Shown: positions 18,025-27,111 of the stretch, one piece after another
Position numbering within the stretch: the stretch's first letter is position 1
Layout: each line of letters opens with the position of its first letter
Assembly: GCA_038116745.1 (NCBI GenBank)
Contig: JAYODW010000007.1
Span: forward strand, 1 to 64,000
Reading direction: 5' to 3'
DNA: 64,000 nucleotides
Origin: JAYODW01 sp038116745
GTDB taxonomy: Bacteria > Pseudomonadota > Gammaproteobacteria > Ga0077536
Translations under genes and position numbers: made by a program
Notes under the pieces: model-generated
Database searches by the model: none
What the model saw: only the letters and a program-made list of their open reading frames with translations
Told to the model about the DNA's origin: nothing

Positions 18025-18083
18025 CAGCGCTCTCCAGGATCTCTAACGCCTGCTCAAGCACCATGCGGTTTCTCCCGAGGTGC

Positions 18084-18115
18084 AAAAAGACCGCGACTGA
18101 TCTGGTCGCGGGTCT
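18084..18115 (-). terminator. Rho-independent terminator of purL
   Basis: On the minus strand a stem AGACC(C)GCGAC pairs with GTCGCGGTCT around a 7-nt loop, with one bulged C, followed by a run of five T. It begins 7 bp after the purL stop. This is the clearest intrinsic terminator in the window and separates purL from the smr gene. Confidence 0.85.
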
Positions 18116-18121
18116 CTACGC

Positions 18122-21100
18122 TCAGCTGACCCAGCGCCGGGCGTTATTAAACAGCGCCATCCACGGACTCTCTGCAGCTTTCCAGTCGGTAGGAAACCAG
18201 GACATCTGCTGACTCAGAAACACCCTTTCCGGGTGCGGCATCATAATCGTGACCCGGCCGTCTGTGCTGGTGACGCCTGTGATCCCTGCCGGCGAACCAT
18301 TGGGGTTGGCCGGGTAACGCTCGGTCGGATGGCCGCGATTGTCGATGTAGCGCAGGCAGGCAGAAGTCGAAGCGGGAGCGTCTGCGGACCACGCGAGCCG
18401 GCCCTCTCCATGCGCTACTGCGACAGGGACGCGCAGGCCTTCGAGTGACTGCAGCAGGACAGAGGGCGAGGGCATAACCTCCACCATGCTGAGCCTGGCT
18501 TCAAACTGTTCAGAAGCATTGCGCTCGAAGGTCGGCCAACTGTCCGCGCCGGGAATGAAATCCCGCAGCGACGAGAGCATTTGACAGCCGTTGCAAACGC
18601 CCAGCGTGAAGGTTTCGGGGCGGTTGAAAAAAGCCGCAAAAGCATCGCTGGCCCGGGCATTAAAGCGAATAGTGTTGGCCCAGCCGCGGCCGGCACCGAG
18701 AACGTCGCCGTAGGAAAAGCCACCGCAGGCCACCAAACCACGTACGTCCGAGAGATCGCTGCGTCCCGCCAGTACATCGGTCATGTGGACGTCTATTGGT
18801 TCAAAACCGGCACGTTCGAATGCAGCCGCCATCTCGACGTGACCGTTCACGCCCTGCTCACGCAGGATGGCGATCTTCGGCCGCACGCCTCCTACCCGTG
18901 CTGCCGCCGGCTCCAGTAGCGAGCTGGCAGCACCCGGAAAGCGTACCTGTAGTCCCGGATCATCAATGTCGAGGATCGTTTCCAGCTCCTCGTCAGCACA
19001 TTGCGGGTTATCACGTCGGTGCTGCAGCGCATGAGTCACCGCGCTGTAGTCGGCGAGGCAGTGCCGCAACGTCTGCTCGAACAGCGGCTCAATGCCGCAG
19101 GAGATAGACAGCGTTCGAGACCGGTTGGGACGAGCCACGACGTGGACGATCGGTGCGAGTCGGGTGGCCTCGCCAAGGTAGCTGAGCAGCGCTTCGAGCT
19201 GTTCCTCGCGGACCTGCACGACAGCCCCGAGTTCTTCGCTGAACAGGCTGGCAATCGGTTGGTCTCCGAGTGCGGCGATATCGATGTCCAGACCCGTGCG
19301 GCTGGCAAAAGCCATTTCGGCAAGCGTCACCAGCAGCCCGCCGTCAGAACGATCGTGATAAGCGAGCAGGTAGCCGGTTTCGTTCAGGAGCTGGACCGCG
19401 CGAAAAAATTCGACCAGTAGCGTCGGGTCGTCGCAGTCAGCCGGAGGCCCGCCGGGATGTCCGTAACTCTGCGCGAGCATCGATTGTCCCAGCCTGTTTC
19501 TGCCTGCGCCGAGGTCGAAGAGCAGCAGGACAGTACCTTCCTCTTCACTAAGCTGTGGCGTCAGGCTGAGGTTGATATCGATGACTGGCGCGAAGGCAGA
19601 GGCGATGAGCGAGACCGGGGCCACGCACTGCCAGGTAGCATCGGCCACCCTCCAGGCGGACTGCATCGACATCGAGTCTTTGCCAACGGGAATGTTGATT
19701 CCGAGTGCGGGGCAGAAGTCCATGCCAACCGCCTGCACCGTGTCAAATAGCCGCGCGTCCTCGCCTGAGAAGCCGGCGGGACTCATCCAGTTTGCAGATA
19801 GGACGACTTCATCGAGGCTTTTGATGCGCGCGGCCGCGAGGTTGGTGATTGCTTCTCCGATCGCCAGGCGCGCCGAGGCCGGGCCGTCGGCCAGAGCGAC
19901 CGGGGTGCGCTCTCCCACCGCCATGGCCTCCCCGGTGACGCCCTCGAATCCTGCGGCCGTCACGGCGCAGTCAGCTACCGGGACCTGCCAGGGCCCGACC
20001 ATCTGATCGCGCACCGACAGCCCACCCACCGTGCGATCCCCGATCGTAATCAGGAAGCGTTTGTCGCCGACTCCGGGGAAACGAAGTACCCGGCTGATTG
20101 CCTGCGCAAGGTCGATACTTGTGACGTCAAAATCTTCTAGTGAAGAGATGACATGCGTCGCGGATCGGGACATGCGCGGCGGGCTCCCGAAAATGACGTC
20201 CATCGGAATGTCGATCGGGTCTTCGCCCAGCAGCGTGTCCGCAACCTTGAGGTTTTCTCCCGCGTCGGCTGACCCGACAACAGCGAACGGACATCGCTCC
20301 CGTGCGCACAGCGCGCTGAAGCGTTCCAGGCTGCTCGGCGCTATGGCGAGGACATAGCGTTCCTGCGCTTCGTTGCACCATATCGCCAAGGGTGACATGC
20401 CGGGTTCCACGTTGGGGATGGCGCGCAGCTGAATGTGGCCGCCACGTTCGCCGTCATGCAGCAGTTCTGGAATGGCGTTTGAGAGACCACCAGCGCCAAC
20501 GTCATGGATCATGAGGATAGGATTTTGATCACCCGCAGCCCAGCAGGCGTCGATGACCTGCTGGCAGCGTCGCTGCATCTCAGGATTACCGCGTTGCACC
20601 GACGCGAAATCCAGATCAGCCTCGATGGCGCCGGAGGCAACCGAGGAGGCTGCTCCACCGCCGAGCCCGATCTGCATAGCCGGACCGCCGAGCACAATGA
20701 TCAGGCAGCCAGGGGCGATAGGTTTTTTCTGGACGTGCGCTTCGCGAATATTGCCCAGTCCTCCGGCAAGCATGATGGGTTTGTCGTAGCCGCGCAGAAG
20801 TCCGGGTTGGACGTTCTGCTCAAAGCTGCGGAAGTAGCCGTTCAGGGCGGGACGGCCGAACTCGTTATTGAACGCGGCGGCGCCGACGGGGCCTTCGAGC
20901 ATGATGTCCAGCGCTGAGGCAAGGCGCGGATTGAGAGGGCGTTCCTGTTCCCAGGGCTCTGCTTTTCCCGGGATCCGCAGGTGAGACACGCTGAAGCCCG
21001 TCAATCCCGCTTTGGGTTTTCCTCCACGCCCGGTAGCGCCCTCATCGCGGATCTCCCCACCAGCGCCGGTCGCAGCGCCAGGAAACGGTGAGATCGCCGT

Positions 21101-21976
21101 GGGGTGATTGTGTGTTTCCACCTTCATCAGAATGTGCGCTGCCTCATCAAGCTTCACATAAGCGGCGGCTGTGCCGTCGAGACAGAATCTGGTGGCGCGG
21201 TAGCCCCGGGTGACCGCAGCATTGTCCCGGTACGCGGATAAAACCTGATTGGGGTGGGTTGCATGTGTGTTACGGATCATGCCGAACAGACTGTGGGGCC
21301 GTTCCTTACCGTCGATCGTCCAGTCGGCATTGAATATCTTGTGGCGGCAATGCTCTGAATTAGCCTGTGCGAACATCATCAGTTCAACGTCACTGGGGTC
21401 ACGACCCAGGTCAGCGTAACGGCTGACCAGGTAGGCGACTTCGTCCTCTGCCAGTGCGAGCCCCAGTTTTTGATCTGCTGCTTTGAGTGCCGCCTGCGGG
21501 TCGCCGCCCAACGCTACTCGCCCTAACGGTGCCGGGTGTGCTTCGCAATGCATATCCGCCAGCGCCGCGATCGATGGCAGAACGGTCTCCGTCATGCGGT
21601 CATGCACCTGAGCTGCAATGCGCGAGCAGGTCGGCCGGTCCGCGTCAGTGACAGTCCATGCGACAGTTCTCTCGATCCTTGCCAGTGCCGGGACACCGCA
21701 GTTCGCGCAGATCTCCTGAGCCTTGCTGGCCCACGGCGACAGGGTTCCGAGTCGCGGTACAACGACAAAGCTGGGGCTTAGATCTTCCGCGTTGTCGAGC
21801 GGGCTGGCGCCTGTCAGAAAACCGAGCCGTGAAATTGCAGCGGCAGAGGGCGCGTCGTTTTCGAACCATGCCGCGTAGAGAAACTGCGCGCCGACGGTGC
21901 CGCTCAACGCCTGTTCGGCTACCAGCTTTGAGAGGCGGAATTCTGAGAGAGCTTGTGTCCCTTGCAACAGAAGCAT
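18122..21976 (-). CDS. purL: Phosphoribosylformylglycinamidine synthase (single-chain)
   Basis: 1284 residues, the long single-chain PurL of gammaproteobacteria (E. coli 1295). Fourth purine step: FGAR plus glutamine and ATP to FGAM. The central ATPase domain includes VETHNHPTAISPFPGAATGAGG, and the C-terminal class I glutaminase has the nucleophile Cys in FTLGVCNGCQM and the triad His/Glu in MMPHPERVF. It lies on the minus strand 109 bp downstream of the DUF7931-like gene and purB, and is followed by a strong terminator. ATG 21976 gives the usual MLLLQGTQALSEFR N-terminus. Confidence 0.97.
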   Translation of the reverse strand: MLLLQGTQALSEFRLSKLVAEQALSGTVGAQFLYAAWFENDAPSAAAISRLGFLTGASPLDNAEDLSPSFVVVPRLGTLSPWASKAQEICANCGVPALARIERTVAWTVTDADRPTCSRIAAQVHDRMTETVLPSIAALADMHCEAHPAPLGRVALGGDPQAALKAADQKLGLALAEDEVAYLVSRYADLGRDPSDVELMMFAQANSEHCRHKIFNADWTIDGKERPHSLFGMIRNTHATHPNQVLSAYRDNAAVTRGYRATRFCLDGTAAAYVKLDEAAHILMKVETHNHPTAISPFPGAATGAGGEIRDEGATGRGGKPKAGLTGFSVSHLRIPGKAEPWEQERPLNPRLASALDIMLEGPVGAAAFNNEFGRPALNGYFRSFEQNVQPGLLRGYDKPIMLAGGLGNIREAHVQKKPIAPGCLIIVLGGPAMQIGLGGGAASSVASGAIEADLDFASVQRGNPEMQRRCQQVIDACWAAGDQNPILMIHDVGAGGLSNAIPELLHDGERGGHIQLRAIPNVEPGMSPLAIWCNEAQERYVLAIAPSSLERFSALCARERCPFAVVGSADAGENLKVADTLLGEDPIDIPMDVIFGSPPRMSRSATHVISSLEDFDVTSIDLAQAISRVLRFPGVGDKRFLITIGDRTVGGLSVRDQMVGPWQVPVADCAVTAAGFEGVTGEAMAVGERTPVALADGPASARLAIGEAITNLAAARIKSLDEVVLSANWMSPAGFSGEDARLFDTVQAVGMDFCPALGINIPVGKDSMSMQSAWRVADATWQCVAPVSLIASAFAPVIDINLSLTPQLSEEEGTVLLLFDLGAGRNRLGQSMLAQSYGHPGGPPADCDDPTLLVEFFRAVQLLNETGYLLAYHDRSDGGLLVTLAEMAFASRTGLDIDIAALGDQPIASLFSEELGAVVQVREEQLEALLSYLGEATRLAPIVHVVARPNRSRTLSISCGIEPLFEQTLRHCLADYSAVTHALQHRRDNPQCADEELETILDIDDPGLQVRFPGAASSLLEPAAARVGGVRPKIAILREQGVNGHVEMAAAFERAGFEPIDVHMTDVLAGRSDLSDVRGLVACGGFSYGDVLGAGRGWANTIRFNARASDAFAAFFNRPETFTLGVCNGCQMLSSLRDFIPGADSWPTFERNASEQFEARLSMVEVMPSPSVLLQSLEGLRVPVAVAHGEGRLAWSADAPASTSACLRYIDNRGHPTERYPANPNGSPAGITGVTSTDGRVTIMMPHPERVFLSQQMSWFPTDWKAAESPWMALFNNARRWVS

Positions 21977-22085
21977 GCGGGAAGAGTCCTGCGATGAAAG
22001 TTATTGAAAAGAGCGCTTTGGCGGTACGGGGCTGCCTGTCGAATTCCTCTGCCGGCGTCGTGCTGTGGTCACGGATTCCTTGGGT

Positions 22086-22604
22086 TCAGATATGCAGACG
22101 GCGGAAGCTCAGGTCGGGGCTGCCGCGCTCCCACATGTCATCCATGCGCTCACGCAGCGCGAGGGTTGTACGTCGGTCGTTGAAATCGGCGCTACCCTCG
22201 AAACGGTCGCTGAAGCGCCGCTGGATATAGCCGGCGTCGTCGGCCAGGAGAAACGCTTCGTTGAAGTCGCGATGCTGCGCGCCTGGACCGTAAATGGCAA
22301 TGAAGCTGGTCAGCCGGGCAGCAAGATCGAGCAGCCGGTGGCTCCTGGTTTTAAGTGGCTTTGAATCAATAATCAGCAGCCGTATCCGCGCGTTACGGTG
22401 ACTCAGCGCCAGGCGTTTGACGGCGTCGCAGAAGAGGCTGTTGTCGTAAAGATCGGGGTCGAGATGACGGCTGACGATGTCCAGGCGTCTTGACGCCTGC
22501 GCAGCTATCTGCAGGCTTAGCCGCGCGAGTTCCTCGCGGTTGCGAATTTCGATCTGGCCAGTACTTATACCCAGCTCTGCACTGGGCTGTTCGCCGTCAG
22601 ACAT
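22086..22604 (-). CDS. Uncharacterised DUF7931-like protein, purB neighbour
   Basis: 172 residues, no signal peptide or membrane helix. The pattern (IEIRNREELARLSLQIAAQA, then SRHLDPDLYDNSLFCDAVKRLA, then RIRLLIIDSKPLKTRSHRLLDLA) resembles a small PLD-like or DUF7931 protein that often accompanies proteobacterial genes and is sometimes mis-labelled as an acetyltransferase. No catalytic HKD motif is obvious, so no enzymatic role is proposed. Its ATG overlaps the purB stop by 8 bp, which implies translational coupling to purine synthesis or simple operon packing. Confidence 0.6.
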   Translation of the reverse strand: MSDGEQPSAELGISTGQIEIRNREELARLSLQIAAQASRRLDIVSRHLDPDLYDNSLFCDAVKRLALSHRNARIRLLIIDSKPLKTRSHRLLDLAARLTSFIAIYGPGAQHRDFNEAFLLADDAGYIQRRFSDRFEGSADFNDRRTTLALRERMDDMWERGSPDLSFRRLHI

Positions 22605-23994
22605 CTTTAGCGAGTGTCGCCGCTAGTCCGATGTAGTCAGCGGGGCTTAGCTGGAGTAGCTGTGTTTTTGCGCTGTCGGGTATCGCCAGGTCCTCAATGA
22701 AGCGCTGGAGGGTCTCTCGATCAATCACGTTGCCGCGCGTCAGCTGTTTGAGCTGTTCGTAAGAGTCCGCGATGCCGTGAGCTCTCATGACGGTCTGAAT
22801 CGGTTCAGCGAGGACCTCCCACGCCGAATCGAGATCGGCGGAGAGTCTGGATTCCACCGCTTCAAGCTTGCCCAGCCCGCGCTGCAGAGAGCGGGCGGCG
22901 ATCTGGCAATACGCAAGAGCGCTGCCGACATTGCGCAGCACAGTCGAATCGGTCAGGTCGCGCTGGAGGCGGGAAAGCGGCAGCTTCCGCGCAAGATGCT
23001 CCAGCAGAGCATTGGCCAGCCCCAGGTTGCCTTCCGCGTTCTCGAAGTCAATCGGATTGACTTTATGCGGCATGGTCGACGAACCGACCTCGTTATCGAG
23101 CTTGCGCTGCCGGAAGTAGCCCAGCGAGATATACGTCCAGACATCGCGACACAGGTCGATCAGGATGGTGTTGACCCTGGACAGTGCGTCACAGAATTCC
23201 GCGATGCAGTCGTGCGGTTCAATCTGCGTCGTGTGCGAGTTGAACTCTAGTCCGAGATCAGTGACCAGGCGCTCCGCCAGGGCAGGCCATTCGACCTGCG
23301 GATAAGCCACGACATGGGCGTTGTAGTTACCGACAGCGCCATTCAGTTTGCCCCGCAGCGCAACCGCTTCCCAACCACTGAGCTGCCGTTCCAGGCGCAC
23401 CACGACGTTGGCAATTTCTTTGCCGAGCGTTGTGGGTGTTGCGGTCTGTCCGTGGGTCCGGGAAAGCATGCTGCGCCCGGCGAGCGCATGCGCGCTTTCC
23501 TGCAGGGTATCTCTGATGCGCTGCAGCTCGGGCAGAAGAACATGATCGCGCGCATCGCGCAGCATCAGGCTGTAGGCGAGGTTGTTGATGTCCTCCGAAG
23601 TGCAGGCGAAATGAATAAAAGGTATCGCTGCGGACAGCTCTTTGTCGTCCGCGATCGCTTCCCTCAGGAAATACTCGACGGCTTTGACGTCATGGTTGGT
23701 CTCTCGCTCAATGTCCTTGACGCGCTGCGCAGCGCAGAGGTCAAAACCCTCGGCGATTGCGCTCACGCGCGCGCCAGCCGCGGGAGAAAACGGTTCCAGT
23801 CCGCGTACCAGGGGCTCCTCGGCCAGAGCCAGCAACCATTGGGTTTCGATCAGCACTCGGTATCGGATGAGGCCGAATTCGCTGACGATTGCACGAAGAT
23901 CCGAGGTATGACCAGCGTAGCGCCCGTCCAGCGGAGACACAGCTGTTAAGGTCGACAGGGCAGGGTTCTCGAGCTTCCTCATGTTCACGGACAC
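22597..23994 (-). CDS. purB: Adenylosuccinate lyase
   Basis: About 465 residues. Two purine-pathway reactions: SAICAR to AICAR and adenylosuccinate to AMP. The fumarase-superfamily signature GSSTMPHKVNPIDFENAEGN is present, as are TSEDINNLAYSLML and SRTHGQTATPTTLG; it is the E. coli-type PurB (TAVSPLDGRY N-terminus). Three closely spaced starts exist: GTG 23994 (AGGAG 11 bases upstream), GTG 23988 (GTGA overlap with the upstream stop) and ATG 23982; they change only four residues. It overlaps the aldo-keto reductase gene, so the two are coupled. Confidence 0.95.
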   Translation of the reverse strand: MSVNMRKLENPALSTLTAVSPLDGRYAGHTSDLRAIVSEFGLIRYRVLIETQWLLALAEEPLVRGLEPFSPAAGARVSAIAEGFDLCAAQRVKDIERETNHDVKAVEYFLREAIADDKELSAAIPFIHFACTSEDINNLAYSLMLRDARDHVLLPELQRIRDTLQESAHALAGRSMLSRTHGQTATPTTLGKEIANVVVRLERQLSGWEAVALRGKLNGAVGNYNAHVVAYPQVEWPALAERLVTDLGLEFNSHTTQIEPHDCIAEFCDALSRVNTILIDLCRDVWTYISLGYFRQRKLDNEVGSSTMPHKVNPIDFENAEGNLGLANALLEHLARKLPLSRLQRDLTDSTVLRNVGSALAYCQIAARSLQRGLGKLEAVESRLSADLDSAWEVLAEPIQTVMRAHGIADSYEQLKQLTRGNVIDRETLQRFIEDLAIPDSAKTQLLQLSPADYIGLAATLAKDV

Positions 23995-25025
23995 GGGTCT
24001 GAAATCTCCTCGTGGATGGCTTCGATGGCCTTGACGGTTGCTCTCTCCAACCGAAGGTCGAGCGCTGCAAGATTGTGCTGCAGCTGGCTGCTGTTGGAGG
24101 CGCCGATAATAACGCTCGAGACCCCGGGTTTCGACGCGGCGAACGCCAGCGCCATCAAACCAGGGTCCAGCACAGCCTCGCGCGCAAGCAGCAGATAGCG
24201 CTCGGCAGCAGCCAGCGCAGATGGTCTTCTACAGCGGCGCAGGTGAGGGTCCGTGTAGAGTCTCGCGGTCTCGGCAGCAGAGCCATCGTGATACTTCCCG
24301 GTGAGCAGGCCGTGCGCGAGGGGCGAGTGCGCGAGGAGACCAATGTTTTCCCGCCATATCACTTCGAGCATTCCGATCTCGAGTTGGCGGTCGAGCAGGC
24401 TGTAAGCCTGCTGAACAGAGCACACGCTCGCAGCCTGGACCTCCCGCGCAGCTGCAAGCATCGACATAAGTCCCCAGGGTGTTTCGTTACACAGTCCTAT
24501 CTGGCGCACACGACCACTCTGGACCATGCGGTCAAGCGTGGTCACCGTAGCTTCAACGTTGAAAGCGGGCTCCCGGCGCGCCGGCTTGAAGCCGCGCCGC
24601 CCGAAGAAATTAGTCGCGCGGTCAGGCCAGTGCAGCTGGAGCAGGTCGACGTAGTCGGTGCCCAGCCGCGCGAGACTGCCGTTGAGCGCGCGCTCGAGAT
24701 TAGCCGCGTTGTGAATTGAAGCGCCGTCGCGGATCCAGGGGACAAATGCAGCCGGGCCCGCCAACTTCGTCGCTATCAGGATTTTTTCCCGGCCGCCCCG
24801 GGAGGCCAGCCAGCGTCCCAGGATCTGTTCGCTTTCACCGTAGGTTTCTGCTGCCGCAGGCGCGGGATAGAGTTCTGCGGTGTCAATGAGATTGATCCCG
24901 TGATCTCGCGCGATATCAAGCTGTAGAAACGCGTCAGGCTCCGGTGTGGCAAGGCCGAAAGTCATCGTCCCGAGACTGAACGGGCTGACGCTGAGATCGC
25001 TTGAACCTAGTTTGCGGTACTGCAT
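23985..25025 (-). CDS. Aldo-keto reductase, Tas-like
   Basis: 346 residues, same length as E. coli Tas. NADPH-dependent aldo/keto reductase TIM barrel. Catalytic Asp and Tyr are in the NLIDTAELYPAP region, Lys in LIATKLAG, and His in LLQLHWPDRATNFF; the Tas-type insert after WPDR is present. Substrate is unknown; Tas of E. coli was picked up as a suppressor of prephenate-dehydrogenase loss, not a defined pathway step. The start was set to ATG 25025 (MQYRKLGSSDLSV), dropping an upstream 11-residue extension. It is divergent from rnt (67 bp between them). Confidence 0.85.
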   Translation of the reverse strand: MQYRKLGSSDLSVSPFSLGTMTFGLATPEPDAFLQLDIARDHGINLIDTAELYPAPAAAETYGESEQILGRWLASRGGREKILIATKLAGPAAFVPWIRDGASIHNAANLERALNGSLARLGTDYVDLLQLHWPDRATNFFGRRGFKPARREPAFNVEATVTTLDRMVQSGRVRQIGLCNETPWGLMSMLAAAREVQAASVCSVQQAYSLLDRQLEIGMLEVIWRENIGLLAHSPLAHGLLTGKYHDGSAAETARLYTDPHLRRCRRPSALAAAERYLLLAREAVLDPGLMALAFAASKPGVSSVIIGASNSSQLQHNLAALDLRLERATVKAIEAIHEEISDPCP

Positions 25026-25092
25026 TGCGTTCGCGTTTAATGGCCGCCGTGCGCCCATTCCAAATTTCGACTGTGCTGTGCGTCTCGATACG

Positions 25093-25719
25093 ATGACCGA
25101 CTACAGGATCAGAGATCGATTCCGAGGCTTCCTGCCGGTCATCATCGACGTCGAAACGGCGGGATTCAATGCCGAGACCGACGCCCTTCTTGAGATCGCC
25201 GCTGTGCTGGTGACCCACGATGAGCAGTCTGGCTGGCGCCGACTCGAGACAATGAGTTATCACGTGCAGCCTTTCCCTGGCGCGCACCTGAATCCGGAAG
25301 CGCTGGAGTTCAATAAAATTGACCCTTTCCACCCTTTCCGAGCGGCAGTGGATGAGGCGGACGCCCTGCAGCCCATCTTCAGTCGAGTGGAGGAAGAGAT
25401 AAAACACGCTTCCTGCACACGCGCGATTCTGGTTGGACATAACGCGACTTTCGATTTGAGCTTTGTGAAAGCTGCCAGCGCGCGCTGTCGCCTGAAGCGC
25501 TTTCCTTTCCACCGGTTTTCGACTTTCGACACTGCCGCATTGTCCGGCGTGTGCTACGGACAGACCGTGCTGGCCCGTGCGGTGAAAGCGGCTGGCCTGG
25601 CCTGGAATCAAAGCGCGGCGCATTCAGCGATATACGACGCGGAGCGGACAGCTGACCTGTTCTGCGCCATCGTCAATCGCTGGGATTATCTGCAGGCCGC
25701 GGCCACGCAGAACGACTGA
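25093..25719 (+). CDS. rnt: Ribonuclease T
   Basis: 208 residues. DEDD-family 3' to 5' exonuclease that trims tRNA and other stable RNA ends. Exo I motif VIIDVETAGF holds D19 and E21; Exo II is VGHNATFDLSF, and Exo III is HSAIYDAERTADLF with the catalytic His and Asp. Length matches E. coli RNase T (215). ATG 25093 is preferred over the in-frame opening further upstream because it gives the family N-terminus (MTDYRIRDRFRGFLPV). It ends 5 bp before the convergent mtaD stop. Confidence 0.93.
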   Translation: MTDYRIRDRFRGFLPVIIDVETAGFNAETDALLEIAAVLVTHDEQSGWRRLETMSYHVQPFPGAHLNPEALEFNKIDPFHPFRAAVDEADALQPIFSRVEEEIKHASCTRAILVGHNATFDLSFVKAASARCRLKRFPFHRFSTFDTAALSGVCYGQTVLARAVKAAGLAWNQSAAHSAIYDAERTADLFCAIVNRWDYLQAAATQND

Positions 25720-25724
25720 GCGGC

Positions 25725-27035
25725 TCAGCCCTGAGCGATGCGCTCGCGCCACTGATGGGCAGCAGTCTTCAGGCTCTGTACATCGAGCGTCGTCAGCTGT
25801 CCTGCCTCAACCACACGGCGCCCGCCAACCCAGACGTCGGTGACCTGATGACGCTGCGTGGCGTAGACCAGCTGTGAGATCGGATCGAACAGCGGCAGGC
25901 TGCCAAGGTGGTTCATGGAAATCGCTACAACGTCGGCCAGTTTGCCGACTTCGAGCGAGCCAATACGGTCTTCCAGCATCAGCGCCCGGGCTCCATTAAG
26001 CGTCGCCATTCGTAAAGCAGTTGCAGCCGGGACTGTGCAGGGATCCTGTGCTACGCCTTTAGCCAGCAGAGAGGCGGTGCGCAGCTCTCCCAGCATATCC
26101 AGGTCGTTGTTGCTTGCCGCGCCATCGGTACCTAGCGCTACATTGGCTCCGGCGTCCATCAATCCTTTTACGCGACAGAAGCCGGAGGCCAGTTTGAGGT
26201 TGCTTTCCGGGCAGTGCACTACGTTCACGCCGTTGCGGGCGACGAGCGAGAGCTCGTCGTCGTTCAAGGCGGTCATGTGCACGGCCAGCAGTCGCGGCGT
26301 TAACAGCCCGAGTGACTCGAGTCGCTGCAAGGGGCTGACGCCACTCGCAGCGACAGCGTTGCTGACTTCCTCTGCAGTCTCATGAAGGTGGATGTGGATC
26401 GGAACGTCCATCTCCTCGGCCAGTGTCGCGCAGCGTGCTAGCGCCTGGTCGTTTACGGAATACGGCGCGTGTGGCGCGAAAGCAGTGCTGATCAGGGGGT
26501 GTCCCCGATACCGGTCGTGGATCGCCTGCCCCTGCCTGAAATAATCCTCAAGCGTGGCTGCCCAGGCGCTGGGAAAGTCAATCACGATCATGCCAATGAC
26601 GGCTCGGATCCCGGATTCGATCGCAGCCGCAGCGCCTTCATCGCCGAAAAAGTACATGTCGTTGAAGCAGGTCGTGCCGCCCAGCAACATTTCTGCCGCG
26701 GCCAGTCGTGTGCCTTCGCGTACGAAATCACGCCCGACCACCCGCGCCTCGGTCGGCCAGATATGGTTCTGCAGCCAGGCCATCAGAGGCTGGTCGTCAG
26801 CCAGCCCACGAAAGAGCGCCATCGCCGCGTGGGTATGGGCGTTGATCAGACCAGGGATGAGCACGTGATCCGGGAGCGCAATTTCTTCCGCCCCGATGGT
26901 GTTCTGCCAGGTACTGGTGGGTAGGAGCGCAGCAATCTGCGCGCCTTCGATGATCAGGGAATGGCGTTCCAGAACCCGAGCATGAGGTTCCACCGGGATG
27001 ATCCAGCCAGCGTGTATCGCAGTTGTTCTGGGCAT
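25725..27035 (-). CDS. mtaD: Methylthioadenosine/S-adenosylhomocysteine deaminase (amidohydrolase)
   Basis: 436 residues, TRZ/ATZ amidohydrolase. Metal ligands are visible: HTH in LINAHTHAAMAL, His in FAPHAPYSV, HxH-type HIHLHETAEEV, and Asp in LGTDGAASNNDLDML. In Pseudomonas the equivalent enzyme deaminates 5'-methylthioadenosine to methylthioinosine. The call is strengthened by the divergent mtnA next door and by the methylthioinosine phosphorylase at 44682-45431. The start was moved to ATG 27035 (MPRTTAIHAGWIIPVEP) to match family N-termini. SAH or other 6-aminopurine nucleosides remain possible substrates. Confidence 0.88.
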   Translation of the reverse strand: MPRTTAIHAGWIIPVEPHARVLERHSLIIEGAQIAALLPTSTWQNTIGAEEIALPDHVLIPGLINAHTHAAMALFRGLADDQPLMAWLQNHIWPTEARVVGRDFVREGTRLAAAEMLLGGTTCFNDMYFFGDEGAAAAIESGIRAVIGMIVIDFPSAWAATLEDYFRQGQAIHDRYRGHPLISTAFAPHAPYSVNDQALARCATLAEEMDVPIHIHLHETAEEVSNAVAASGVSPLQRLESLGLLTPRLLAVHMTALNDDELSLVARNGVNVVHCPESNLKLASGFCRVKGLMDAGANVALGTDGAASNNDLDMLGELRTASLLAKGVAQDPCTVPAATALRMATLNGARALMLEDRIGSLEVGKLADVVAISMNHLGSLPLFDPISQLVYATQRHQVTDVWVGGRRVVEAGQLTTLDVQSLKTAAHQWRERIAQG

Positions 27036-27042
27036 GTCAGCG

Positions 27043-27071
27043 TTGGCAGGAAGAGGGGCGCTGGCTACAGT
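27043..27071 (+). promoter_or_regulatory. Predicted sigma70 promoter of mtnA
   Basis: TTGGCA at 27043-27048, a 17-bp spacer, and TACAGT at 27066-27071 fit a sigma70 promoter (5/6 and 4/6 matches to consensus). Transcription would start near 27078, leaving a leader of about 35 nt before the mtnA ATG at 27112. The -35 box lies just 8 bp from the divergent mtaD start, so control of both genes may overlap. Confidence 0.5.
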
Positions 27072-27111
27072 ACCACAGCTCCCTGACCCCCTAAGCAGCA
27101 GGCCTGAACTC

